DNA from: Azospirillum brasilense
GTDB taxonomy: Bacteria; Pseudomonadota; Alphaproteobacteria; Azospirillales; Azospirillaceae
Direction of reading: 5' to 3'
NCBI RefSeq assembly: GCF_007827815.1
Contig: NZ_VITH01000001.1
Coordinates: 558,001 to 622,000, forward strand
Length of the DNA stretch: 64,000 bases
Below the pieces are notes generated by a model. The model was not told where the DNA came from and made no database searches. It was given only the letters and a program-made list of their open reading frames with translations. Position 1 is the stretch's first letter; every line of letters starts with the position of its first letter. Shown one piece after another: positions 9,586 through 18,400 of this stretch. The position numbers and the translations under genes were made by a program.

Positions 9586-9788
9586 TCGAGCTTCTGGAAG
9601 AGGACCGCGCCACCGTCAGCCTGGGCGGGGTGAAGGTCGCCTGTTCCCTGGCGCTGGTGGAGGGGGTGGCGGTGGGCGACTACGTCATCGTGCATGTCGG
9701 CTACGCCCTGTCCAAGCTCGACCCGGAGGAGGCGGAGCGCACGCTCGCCCTGCTCGCCGAAACCGGCACCCTGACTCCCGCCGCCTGA
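9558..9788 (+). CDS. hypC: HypC hydrogenase assembly chaperone
   Basis: HypC carries the Fe(CN)2CO precursor with HypD to the large subunit. 76 aa, typical length, beginning [13 protein letters not shown] with the essential Cys2. The start lies inside the last 28 bases of hypF in another frame. It is the second HypC-family gene of the operon; its normal partner gene hypD does not follow. The next gene is hypE, 28 bp downstream. Confidence 0.96.
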   Translation: MCLAVPARVIELLEEDRATVSLGGVKVACSLALVEGVAVGDYVIVHVGYALSKLDPEEAERTLALLAETGTLTPAA

Positions 9789-9816
9789 TCCGCCGCCCGA
9801 CCTTGTGGACCCCGCC

Positions 9817-10863
9817 ATGACCGACCGCCGTCTCTTCACCCGCAAGCTCGACCTCGCCCGCGGCGCCGTGGACATGAGCCACGGGTCGGGCGGCAAGGCC
9901 ATGGCCCAGCTGGTGCGGGAGCTGTTCGCCGCCGCCTTCGCCAACCCGCTGCTCGACCAGGGCAACGATCAGGCGGCCTTCGACGCGCCCGCCGGGCGCA
10001 TGGTGGTGACGACCGACGGTTTCGTCGTCTCGCCCCTGTTCTTTCCCGGCGGCGACATCGGGTCGCTGGCCGTGCACGGCACGGTGAACGACGTCGCCAT
10101 GGCCGGGGCCGTGCCCCTCTACCTGACCGCCGGCTTCATCCTGGAGGAAGGCTTCCCGCTGGCCGACCTGAAGCGGCTGGTCGACAGCATGGCCCGCGCC
10201 GCGCGCGAGGCCGGCGTGTCCATCGTCACCGGCGACACCAAGGTGGTGGAGCGCGGCAAGGGCGACGGCGTCTTCATCACCACCACCGGCATCGGCGTGG
10301 TGCCCCCCGGCGTCGCCCCGTCCGGCGAGCGGGCGCGGCCCGGCGACGCGATCCTGGTCAGCGGCACCATGGGCGACCACGGCGTCGCCATCATGTCCAC
10401 CCGCGAGAATCTCAGCTTCGAGACCGACATCCGCTCGGACAGCGCGGCATTGCACGGGCTGGTCGCCGGCATGGTCGCGGCGGTGCCGGACGTGCACGTC
10501 CTGCGCGACCCGACCCGCGGCGGTCTGGCGACGACCCTGAACGAGATCGCCCACCAGTCGGGGGTCGGCATGCTGCTGCGCGAGGCCGACATCCCGCTGC
10601 GGGCGGAGGTCGCGGCGGCCTGCGAACTGCTCGGGCTCGACCCGCTCTACGTCGCCAACGAGGGCAAGCTGATCGCCATCTGCGCGGCGGAGGACGCCGA
10701 CCGCCTGCTGGCGGCCATGCGCGCCCATCCGCTGGGGGCCGAAGCGGCCGTCGTCGGCACGGTGGTCGAGGATTCCCACCGTTTCGTGCAGATGGAGACG
10801 CGCTTCGGCGGCAAGCGCATCGTCGACTGGCTGTCCGGCGAGCAGCTTCCCCGCATCTGCTGA
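9817..10863 (+). CDS. hypE: HypE, cyanide-forming hydrogenase maturation protein
   Basis: HypE dehydrates the carbamoyl group on its C-terminal Cys to thiocyanate, giving the CN ligands of the active-site iron. The protein ends PRIC, exactly the required terminal cysteine. It has the PurM/ThiL-like ATP-binding fold: SHGSGGKAM at the start, TTDGFVVSPLFFPGGDIG, GTVNDVAM and RDPTRGGLATTLNE. An in-frame GTG at 9805 would add four residues, but the ATG at 9817 has GTGGA at good spacing. 348 aa. Last gene of the hup/hyp operon; no strong terminator follows. Confidence 0.96.
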   Translation: MTDRRLFTRKLDLARGAVDMSHGSGGKAMAQLVRELFAAAFANPLLDQGNDQAAFDAPAGRMVVTTDGFVVSPLFFPGGDIGSLAVHGTVNDVAMAGAVPLYLTAGFILEEGFPLADLKRLVDSMARAAREAGVSIVTGDTKVVERGKGDGVFITTTGIGVVPPGVAPSGERARPGDAILVSGTMGDHGVAIMSTRENLSFETDIRSDSAALHGLVAGMVAAVPDVHVLRDPTRGGLATTLNEIAHQSGVGMLLREADIPLRAEVAAACELLGLDPLYVANEGKLIAICAAEDADRLLAAMRAHPLGAEAAVVGTVVEDSHRFVQMETRFGGKRIVDWLSGEQLPRIC

Positions 10864-10883
10864 GCCCGCGCTTCCACCGGAAG

Positions 10884-10898
10884 TGGCACCCCGTTGGC
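10884..10898 (+). promoter_or_regulatory. Possible sigma-54 (-24/-12) promoter element
   Basis: TGGCACCCCGTTGGC keeps the TGGCAC -24 block and the GG-N10-GC spacing, but has TGGC instead of TTGC at -12. It lies 140 bp before the sugar-transferase start, just after hypE. An unverified candidate; chance matches occur in GC-rich DNA. Confidence 0.3.
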
Positions 10899-11037
10899 CC
10901 CGCCATCGCCGGCCGGCGTACCGCGATGGAACTGCGGCGGATCATCCCGGCCGGGGGACCCCGGACGCGCCTCACGCGTTGCCTCCCCCGGAAGGCGGTC
11001 GTGTTTCCGCCAGCCGAATTGTGAGTACGGGGGATCG

Positions 11038-11760
11038 ATGGGTATTCCGCAGTCCATCCAGTTGGGTGCTGCACCGCTGGAACCGGCGACGCTCGCCGGC
11101 ACGGCGTCCGCCGCGGAACTGGTCGCGCGCTTGCCGGCCATGGAACCGCTGCACCGCAACCGGGTGAAACGGGCCTTCGACCTCGTCGGTGCGGTCGGGC
11201 TGATTCTGTTCTTCGGGCCGCTGATGCTGATCGTCGGGCTGCTCATCACCTTGGACGGCGGCCCCGCGGTGTTCGGCCATCGGCGCATCGGGACCGAGGG
11301 CCGGGACTTCACCTGCTTGAAATTCCGCTCGATGGTCGTCAACGCGCCGGAGGTTTTCGAGAAGCACATCGAGTCCGACCCGGAGGCCCGCGCCGAGTGG
11401 GAGGCCACGCGCAAGCTGCGCAACGATCCCCGCATCACCTGGATCGGCCGCTTCCTGCGCCGCACCAGCCTGGACGAGTTGCCGCAGCTCTTCAACGTCC
11501 TGACCGGCGACATGAGCCTGGTCGGCCCGCGCCCCATCGTGCAGGAGGAGGTGGCGCGCTATCACGTCTGTTTCCCCTTCTACACGCTCTGCCGCCCCGG
11601 CCTGACCGGGCTGTGGCAGGTCAGCGGCCGCAACGACGTGGACTATGGTCAGCGCGTCCAGCTCGACACCGCTTATCTGCTGGGTTGGAGCTTCTGGGGC
11701 GATTTCCGCATCCTGCTGCGGACGGTCGGCGTGATGCTCAGCGGAAAAGGTGCCTATTAA
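11038..11760 (+). CDS. ExoY-like polyprenyl-phosphate sugar-1-phosphate transferase
   Basis: The bacterial sugar transferase family moves a sugar-1-phosphate (often galactose or glucose) onto undecaprenyl phosphate, starting exopolysaccharide repeat-unit assembly at the inner membrane. 240 aa. Residues about 44-72 carry the basic KRAFDLV entry and a hydrophobic segment. The core motifs follow: FGHRRIG, CLKFRSM, TSLDELPQLFNVLTGDMSLVGPRP and RPGLTGLWQVSGR. Start chosen at the ATG after ACGGGGGA; the frame is open further upstream with no good site. It stands alone after the hydrogenase operon. The exact sugar is not readable. Confidence 0.9.
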   Translation: MGIPQSIQLGAAPLEPATLAGTASAAELVARLPAMEPLHRNRVKRAFDLVGAVGLILFFGPLMLIVGLLITLDGGPAVFGHRRIGTEGRDFTCLKFRSMVVNAPEVFEKHIESDPEARAEWEATRKLRNDPRITWIGRFLRRTSLDELPQLFNVLTGDMSLVGPRPIVQEEVARYHVCFPFYTLCRPGLTGLWQVSGRNDVDYGQRVQLDTAYLLGWSFWGDFRILLRTVGVMLSGKGAY

Positions 11761-12077
11761 GGCGTAGAATCCCCGCGCCGGCCCTCTCCCCCGCCCGGAG
11801 AGTGGCGGCGCGACGGGTGGAGACATATATCCTATCCTGAGCGGGGCGATGGGTCCCGCGGCACCAGGGGGCAGGATTTGAGATTGCCCGGTCAACGTGC
11901 TAGGTTGCGAATGGAAGACCGGCGGGACCGGCCGGAAGGCCATGTTCCGCTGCACAGACGCACACATGCACCGGCCTTGGGCGTCCGGCAGGCGAAACCC
12001 CTGGTACAATAAGGCTTGCAGTCGCGTTGATGGCTTTGATTCCGCCGGCCGGGCCGGTCAGTCAAGAGGGGCGCAGG
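11761..12077. other. 317-bp intergenic region before the S41 protease
   Basis: No credible gene. It contains a decayed copy of the dispersed palindromic element at 11782-11820 and presumably the promoter of the protease, whose exact position I cannot define. AGAGGGG at 12064-12070 is the downstream ribosome binding site. Confidence 0.5.
11782..11820. repeat. Decayed half-copy of the dispersed palindromic element
   Basis: Begins CCCTCTCCCCCG and continues CCGGAGAG and a GGGTGG end, resembling the left half of the complete elements at 50010-50150 and 54427-54544. The right half is missing. Confidence 0.4.
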
Positions 12078-13526
12078 ATGGCGAAACTGCTGGCGGCGCT
12101 GTTGCTGCTGATGGTGGCGATGGGACCCGCCTGCGCGGTGGTGCCCGCCTCCCGTGCCGACACCAGCATCGCGCTGGACCATTACCGGCAGGAGTTCGCG
12201 AAGGCCAAGGGCACCTCTTCCCTCCCGTCCCCGGCGGACCGCAACTACCTCCTCTTCTCCGACGTCCTGCGCCGCGTGCTGGCCGAGCATGTGAAGCCGG
12301 GCACGCCGCAGGCGCTGGTCGAAAAGGCCGTCGCCGGCCTCCAGAAGAAGAAGAAGGAGGAGCCGGGGGCCACCGACCGGGTCCTGACCGAGGCGGCGCT
12401 GGATGCGATGCTGACCTCCCTCGACCCCTATTCGGCCTTCCTCGATTCGGAGCATTTCCGCTACATGCGGGAGCAGACCCAGGGGGAGTTCGGCGGGCTT
12501 GGGATCGAGGTGACGATGGACGACGACAGCGGCCTGATCCGCGTCGTGTCCCCCATCGACGGCTCCCCCGCCGCCCGCGCCGGGCTGCGCACCGGCGACC
12601 TGATCGCCCGCATCGACGAGGCCCAGGTCAAGGGCATGAACCTGCGCGATGCGGTGGCCCGCATGCGCGGTCCGGTCGGCACCTCCGTCGCCCTGACCAT
12701 GCGCCGCAACGGCGGGACCAACGGAAACGGCGGCCCCGACGCTCCGTTCCGCGTGTCGCTGACCCGCGCCATCGTGAAGATCCAGCCCGTCCGCTACCGG
12801 CTGGAGGGCGACGTCGCCTACATCCGCATCGCCGCCTTCAACCAGCAGACCTCCCACGCGCTGGACGAGGCGGTGGAGGAAATGCGCCGGCAGGCCCACG
12901 GCCGGCTGGCCGGCGCGGTGCTGGACCTGCGCAACAACCCCGGCGGCCTGCTCGATCAGGCGGTGAACGTCGCCGACCGCTTCCTGGAGGCGGTGGACAT
13001 CGTGTCGGTGCGCGGCCGTGATCCGGACGAGAACCGCCGCTACACCGGCACGCCGGGCGACCTGCTGGCCGGGCTGCCCATCGTCCTGCTGATCAACAGC
13101 GGGTCGGCCTCGGCGTCGGAGATCGTCGCGGGCGCCCTGCAGGACCACAGCCGGGCGCTGCTGTTCGGCACGCGCAGCTACGGCAAGGGATCGGTGCAGA
13201 CCATCTCGTCGCTGTCCGGCGACATCGGCATCCGCCTGACCACGGCGCGTTACTTCCGCCCGTCGGGCGGGCTGGTCGACTGCTTCGGCGTGTCGCCGAA
13301 CCTGGAGATCAAGCCGGCCAACGACAACAGCGAGGAAACGCATCCGGACCCGGCGACCTGCGACCCGCACGCCACCCCGCCGCCACCGCCGCGCGCTTGG
13401 CGGATCGAGGACCTCTGCCCGGACGTCGCCGCCGCCCCGTCGAAGCCGGACGCCGACCGCCCGCTGGACTGCGCCGTCGCGGCCATCCGCACCCGCCTGA
13501 TGGGCACGCTGATCGGGCGGCCGTAA
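12078..13526 (+). CDS. S41-family C-terminal processing protease (CtpA-like)
   Basis: A periplasmic tail-specific serine protease. Start at the ATG after AGAGGGG, opening a signal peptide (LLAALLLLMVAMGPACA). A tail-specific-protease N-terminal region follows, then PDZ (about 135-220, GGLGIEVTMDDDSGLIRVVSPIDGSPAARAG split here as GGLGIEV and GSPAARAGL), then the S41 catalytic domain. This contains DLRNNPGGLLDQAV, the nucleophile in NSGSASASEIVAGAL and the catalytic Lys in SYGKGSVQ. 482 aa; the last 100 residues form a Pro-rich, Cys-containing tail. Monocistronic, closed by a strong terminator. Confidence 0.93.
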   Translation: MAKLLAALLLLMVAMGPACAVVPASRADTSIALDHYRQEFAKAKGTSSLPSPADRNYLLFSDVLRRVLAEHVKPGTPQALVEKAVAGLQKKKKEEPGATDRVLTEAALDAMLTSLDPYSAFLDSEHFRYMREQTQGEFGGLGIEVTMDDDSGLIRVVSPIDGSPAARAGLRTGDLIARIDEAQVKGMNLRDAVARMRGPVGTSVALTMRRNGGTNGNGGPDAPFRVSLTRAIVKIQPVRYRLEGDVAYIRIAAFNQQTSHALDEAVEEMRRQAHGRLAGAVLDLRNNPGGLLDQAVNVADRFLEAVDIVSVRGRDPDENRRYTGTPGDLLAGLPIVLLINSGSASASEIVAGALQDHSRALLFGTRSYGKGSVQTISSLSGDIGIRLTTARYFRPSGGLVDCFGVSPNLEIKPANDNSEETHPDPATCDPHATPPPPPRAWRIEDLCPDVAAAPSKPDADRPLDCAVAAIRTRLMGTLIGRP

Positions 13527-13568
13527 CAAACCGCCCTTTCCCCAGGATCAGGCAAAGCGGGATCAAAC

Positions 13569-13606
13569 AAAAAAGCCCGCCGTTCCAATGGAACGGCGGG
13601 CTTTTT
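13569..13606. terminator. Strong bidirectional terminator
   Basis: A perfect 12-bp stem (arms 13575-13586 and 13590-13601, GCCCGCCGTTCC and complement) with a 3-nt loop, A-run on the left and TTTTT on the right. It ends the S41 protease transcript and can also stop the opposing cold-shock transcript. Confidence 0.95.
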
Positions 13607-13733
13607 CTTTGTGCCCCGCGCACCGTTTCAGACCCTATGGGTGGATCGTGACGGTGATGGGAATGGTGCTGCTTCCGCGACCGGGTGTGTGGGGATGGGT
13701 CCGCCCCGCCCCCTCACAGCCGGCTGTTCGACG

Positions 13734-14312
13734 TCAGACCACTTCGACGCGCTGCGCTTCCGGACCCTTGACGCCCTGGCGGACGGTCACCCGCACCTGC
13801 TCGCCGTCGGCGAGCACGTCCAGGCCCGAACGCTCCAGAGCGCGGATGTGGACGAAGATGTCCTTGCCACCGGTCGACGGGGCGATGAAGCCGAAGCCCT
13901 TCGACACGTTGAACCACTTCACGGTGCCATCGACCGTCTCCTCGGCGCCGCCGGCGCCACCGCCGTAGCTGCTGCCGCCGCCGTAGCCGCCGCCATAGCT
14001 GTCGCTGCGCGGAGCGCGCGCCGCCGGGCGCGGGGACTCGCTGGCGGTCGAGGTGTCGACGTCGTGGATGGTGGCAACCTGCGGGCCCTTCGGGCCGCGG
14101 GACAGGTCACAGGTGATGGTGGCACCTTCGGGCAGGCTGTCGTGTCCGCAGAACTGCAGAACCGTGGAATGCAGGAAGGCATCCGGCGAGCCGTCTTCGG
14201 GCGTGACGAAGCCGAAGCCCTTGGTCGCGTTGAACCACTTGACGGTGGCGCGGATGTTGCGCTGGGTGATCTCGGGAGCGCGGAAGCTGTTGCGCTGCGG
14301 ACGGTCGAACAT
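13734..14312 (-). CDS. Double cold-shock-domain protein
   Basis: A nucleic-acid-binding protein with two cold-shock domains, about residues 20-85 and 126-192. Each has RNP1 (KGFGFV in the first, KGFGFI in the second) and RNP2-like sequences (DAFLH and DIFVHI). They are joined by a Gly/Tyr/Ser linker with GGGYGGGSSYGGG. Two-domain CSPs are an alphaproteobacterial type, usually RNA chaperones of cold or stationary phase. 192 aa. The ATG at 14312 is favoured because the conserved MFDRPQR start follows; an ATG at 14324 is possible and neither has a strong ribosome site. The leader upstream has hairpins that may matter for regulation. Confidence 0.92.
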   Translation of the reverse strand: MFDRPQRNSFRAPEITQRNIRATVKWFNATKGFGFVTPEDGSPDAFLHSTVLQFCGHDSLPEGATITCDLSRGPKGPQVATIHDVDTSTASESPRPAARAPRSDSYGGGYGGGSSYGGGAGGAEETVDGTVKWFNVSKGFGFIAPSTGGKDIFVHIRALERSGLDVLADGEQVRVTVRQGVKGPEAQRVEVV

Positions 14313-14428
14313 ACGTGGTCTCATCTGTCGTGATAGGCCATGCCCCAACCGGCGGAACATGGCCCCCCGAAGATGATCCGTTCCGCCGCGCTTTTCAATT
14401 GAGAACGCGCGTGGCGGAAAGAAAGATT

Positions 14429-14470
14429 CGGCCAAAACCCGGCCGAACGCCGCCCGGCGGTCACCGGGCG
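14429..14470 (-). promoter_or_regulatory. Two adjacent hairpins between ychJ-like gene and cold-shock gene
   Basis: Stems CGGCC/GGCCG (14429-14433 with 14441-14445) and CGCCCGG/CCGGGCG (14451-14457 with 14464-14470). On the minus strand they precede a pyrimidine-rich TTTCTTTCC. They could terminate the upstream gene or form part of the cold-shock mRNA leader. Confidence 0.4.
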
Positions 14471-14552
14471 ACCAAAAATATCGCAATTGCTGCGAGAATC
14501 GGCGGATTGCCGGTCAGGAACAGCCCCTCAAGACCGCATCTGGAGCGGGCCG

Positions 14553-15050
<498 letters not shown>

Positions 15051-15243
15051 GACTTCCGGCCTCTCGATTTGAGGGCGCCATGCATAGCGCAGCCGGCGCG
15101 CCCCGCCAAGCCTCACGGCCAACCCCTTGACCACGTGGATTGATCTCGCGACGGGGCGACGCGAATTGGCCGCCGCAAATTCGCCTGAACCGGAGCGGCA
15201 TTCGCGCTAATCTCCATGGAACGCGGCCGGCCGGCCCGGAGCG

Positions 15244-16032
15244 ATGGAACCGGTGATGACCAGACGCGGACCCGACCTTCCCACGCGGCGCATCGCCGCC
15301 GACACCGTGCTGATCCGCCAGGGCGAGGCCGGGGACTGCGCATGGCTGATCCAGTCGGGCGAGCTTGAGGTCCTGCTGGACGGCCCGGATGGCCCGCGCC
15401 GCCTGGGCACCGTCGGCGCCAATGCGATCGTCGGCGAGATGGCGCTGCTGGACGACGGGCTGCGCAGCGCCACGGTGCGCGCCCTCACCGCGGTCGAGGC
15501 GGTGGAACTGTCGCGCGACACCTTCCGCGCGCTGCGCGGGCGCTGCCCGCCGCTGGCCTCCTATCTGCTGGAGAGCCTCGTCGCCGCAATCCGCCGCAGC
15601 TATGGCCTGTGCCAGCCGGAACGGCAGGAAGGGGGGGCCGCGATCCGCTCCTCCGATTCCTTCGCCACGGTGGCGGACCGCCGCATGTTCCGCAACGGCC
15701 ACAGTTTCTTCCGCCAGGGGGATGAGGGAACGGCGGCTTACCTGATCCAGTCCGGCTCGGTCGGTGTTCGTCGCGACGGGACCGACCTCGGCGTGCTGGG
15801 GCCGGGGCGCATCTTCGGCGAATTGGCCCTCCTCGCCCACCGGCCGCGCGCCGCCACGGTCGTTGCGCTGGAGGCCACGGTCTGCGAAATCATCCGCAAG
15901 GACCAGTTCGCCAAAGCCATCGAGACGATGCCGCCCATCCTGCGCTCGCTGACGCGCATCTACATCGAGCAGCTGTCCGGCGGACGGCTCCTGCCCCACC
16001 ACGCCGAACCCGCAAGAACCGACTCCCCATGA
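15244..16032 (+). CDS. Tandem cyclic-nucleotide-binding-domain protein without an output domain
   Basis: Two CRP-like effector-binding domains, about residues 12-120 and 140-250. Each has the jelly-roll glycine motifs and the phosphate-binding-cassette region: GEMALLDDGLRSATVRA in the first, GELALLAHRPRAATVVA in the second. No helix-turn-helix, channel or kinase follows. 262 aa from ATG 15244; an ATG at 15256 is equally possible and has better ribosome-site spacing. Its stop overlaps the rnhB start by four bases, so the pair is translationally coupled. The function is unknown; it may sense cNMP or act as a regulatory scaffold. Confidence 0.85.
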   Translation: MEPVMTRRGPDLPTRRIAADTVLIRQGEAGDCAWLIQSGELEVLLDGPDGPRRLGTVGANAIVGEMALLDDGLRSATVRALTAVEAVELSRDTFRALRGRCPPLASYLLESLVAAIRRSYGLCQPERQEGGAAIRSSDSFATVADRRMFRNGHSFFRQGDEGTAAYLIQSGSVGVRRDGTDLGVLGPGRIFGELALLAHRPRAATVVALEATVCEIIRKDQFAKAIETMPPILRSLTRIYIEQLSGGRLLPHHAEPARTDSP

Positions 16033-16703
16033 CGTCCAAGACCACCACCAAAGCCGTCCGCGTCAAAGTCCCCCGCCCGCAGCCCGATCTGTCCTTCGAA
16101 ATCGCCTTGGGCCAGGGGCGGCTGGTCTGCGGCATCGACGAGGTCGGGCGCGGCCCGCTCGCCGGCCCGGTGGTCACCGCCGCCGTTGTGCTGCCGGCCG
16201 GCGGCCTGCCCGACGCGCTGGCCCGCGCCATCAACGACAGCAAGGCGCTGAGCCTGCGCGCCCGCGAGGCGCTGGAGCCGGAGATCCGCGCCCACGCCCT
16301 GGCCGTCGCGCTCGCCGAGGCGTCCGCGGCGGAGATCGACGCGCTCAACATCCACAGGGCCACGCTGCTGGCCATGAAGCGCGCCTACGAGGCGCTGCCC
16401 GGCGAGCCGCCCGCGGTCGCGCTGATCGACGGCAAGTTCAAGCCCGCCCTGTCCTGCCTGATGGAGGCCATCGTCAAGGGCGACGGGCGCAGCCAGTCGA
16501 TCGCCGCCGCCTCCATCGTCGCCAAGGTGGCGCGCGACCGCGAGATGATGCGGCTGGCCGAGCTTCACCCGGAATACGGCTGGGACCGCAACGCCGGCTA
16601 CCCGACGCCGGAGCATCTGGAGGCGCTGCGCCGCCACGGCGTGACGCCCCACCACCGAGTCACTTTTGCACCAGTCCGCGCCCAAATCGAACGGGCCGGC
16701 TGA
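16029..16703 (+). CDS. rnhB: Ribonuclease HII
   Basis: Cleaves RNA of RNA-DNA hybrids and single ribonucleotides in DNA. The family signature CGIDEVGRGPLAGPVV (acidic pair DE) begins about residue 36; the remaining acidic catalytic residues fit LIDGKFKP and the ASIVAKVARDREM region. The tail has GYPTPEHLEALRRHG. 224 aa, with an N-terminal 30-residue basic extension compared with E. coli. In alphaproteobacteria rnhB commonly precedes ccrM, as here (90-bp gap). Confidence 0.97.
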   Translation: MTSKTTTKAVRVKVPRPQPDLSFEIALGQGRLVCGIDEVGRGPLAGPVVTAAVVLPAGGLPDALARAINDSKALSLRAREALEPEIRAHALAVALAEASAAEIDALNIHRATLLAMKRAYEALPGEPPAVALIDGKFKPALSCLMEAIVKGDGRSQSIAAASIVAKVARDREMMRLAELHPEYGWDRNAGYPTPEHLEALRRHGVTPHHRVTFAPVRAQIERAG

Positions 16704-16710
16704 CCGCCGC

Positions 16711-17879
<1,169 letters not shown>

Positions 17880-17901
17880 CGCCTCCCGCCGGATGCGGCA
17901 C

Positions 17902-17924
17902 GGGGCGGCCGTGGACGCCGCCCC
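17902..17924 (+). terminator. GC hairpin downstream of ccrM
   Basis: GGGGCGGC (17902-17909) pairs with GCCGCCCC (17917-17924) over a 7-nt loop, 22 bp past the ccrM stop. No U-run follows, so it may only stabilise the transcript end or slow polymerase. Confidence 0.4.
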
Positions 17925-18012
17925 GATCCCGCCAATCCGGCATTGAAGCCCTTCACCGATCGCCGCCCGCATGCCTTGGCAGGACGGGGACGGCGTGATA
18001 GGCGTGTGCGCC

Positions 18013-18396
18013 ATGAACAAGCTCTTCGCCACCGTCACCGCTCCGGCGCCCCGCTCGGCCCCGGCGGCGCTTTCCACCCGTTGCTTCGTGCGCGATCTGG
18101 TCATGGATGCGCTGATCGGCGTCTATGCCCACGAACGGATCAAGCCGCAGCGCATCCGCCTGAGCCTCGACCTGGACGTCGCCGCCCCCGGCGTCACCGG
18201 CGAGGACATGGCGGCGGTGGTGAAAGGGCTGGTCAGCCAGGGTCACGTCACCCTGATCGAGACGCTGGCCGAACGGATCGCCGAACGCTGCCTGTCCGAC
18301 GAGCGGATCGCCAGCGTCAAGGTGCGGGTGGAAAAGCTGGACGTGTTCCCGGACGCCGCCAGCGTCGGCGTCGAGATCGAGCGCGCCCGGGCCTGA
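18013..18396 (+). CDS. folB: Dihydroneopterin aldolase-like protein FolB
   Basis: FolB splits dihydroneopterin in folate synthesis. The 127-aa product matches the family length. The pterin-site Glu lies in GVYAHERIKPQ and the later Lys in VRVEKLDVFPDA, followed by VGVEIER. TLIETLAERIAERCL is the helix motif of the family. Start at ATG 18013; an in-frame GTG at 18004 is possible and neither ribosome site is convincing. Convergent with the sensor kinase, with only four bases between the stops. Confidence 0.85.
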   Translation: MNKLFATVTAPAPRSAPAALSTRCFVRDLVMDALIGVYAHERIKPQRIRLSLDLDVAAPGVTGEDMAAVVKGLVSQGHVTLIETLAERIAERCLSDERIASVKVRVEKLDVFPDAASVGVEIERARA

Positions 18397-18400
18397 CCGG

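Noticed and set aside
3824..9788. Two HypC-family genes as a recent duplication
   Set aside because: The 90-aa copy has the HupF-type C-terminal extension and position, and the two share little beyond the N-terminus. They are distinct paralogs of ancient origin.
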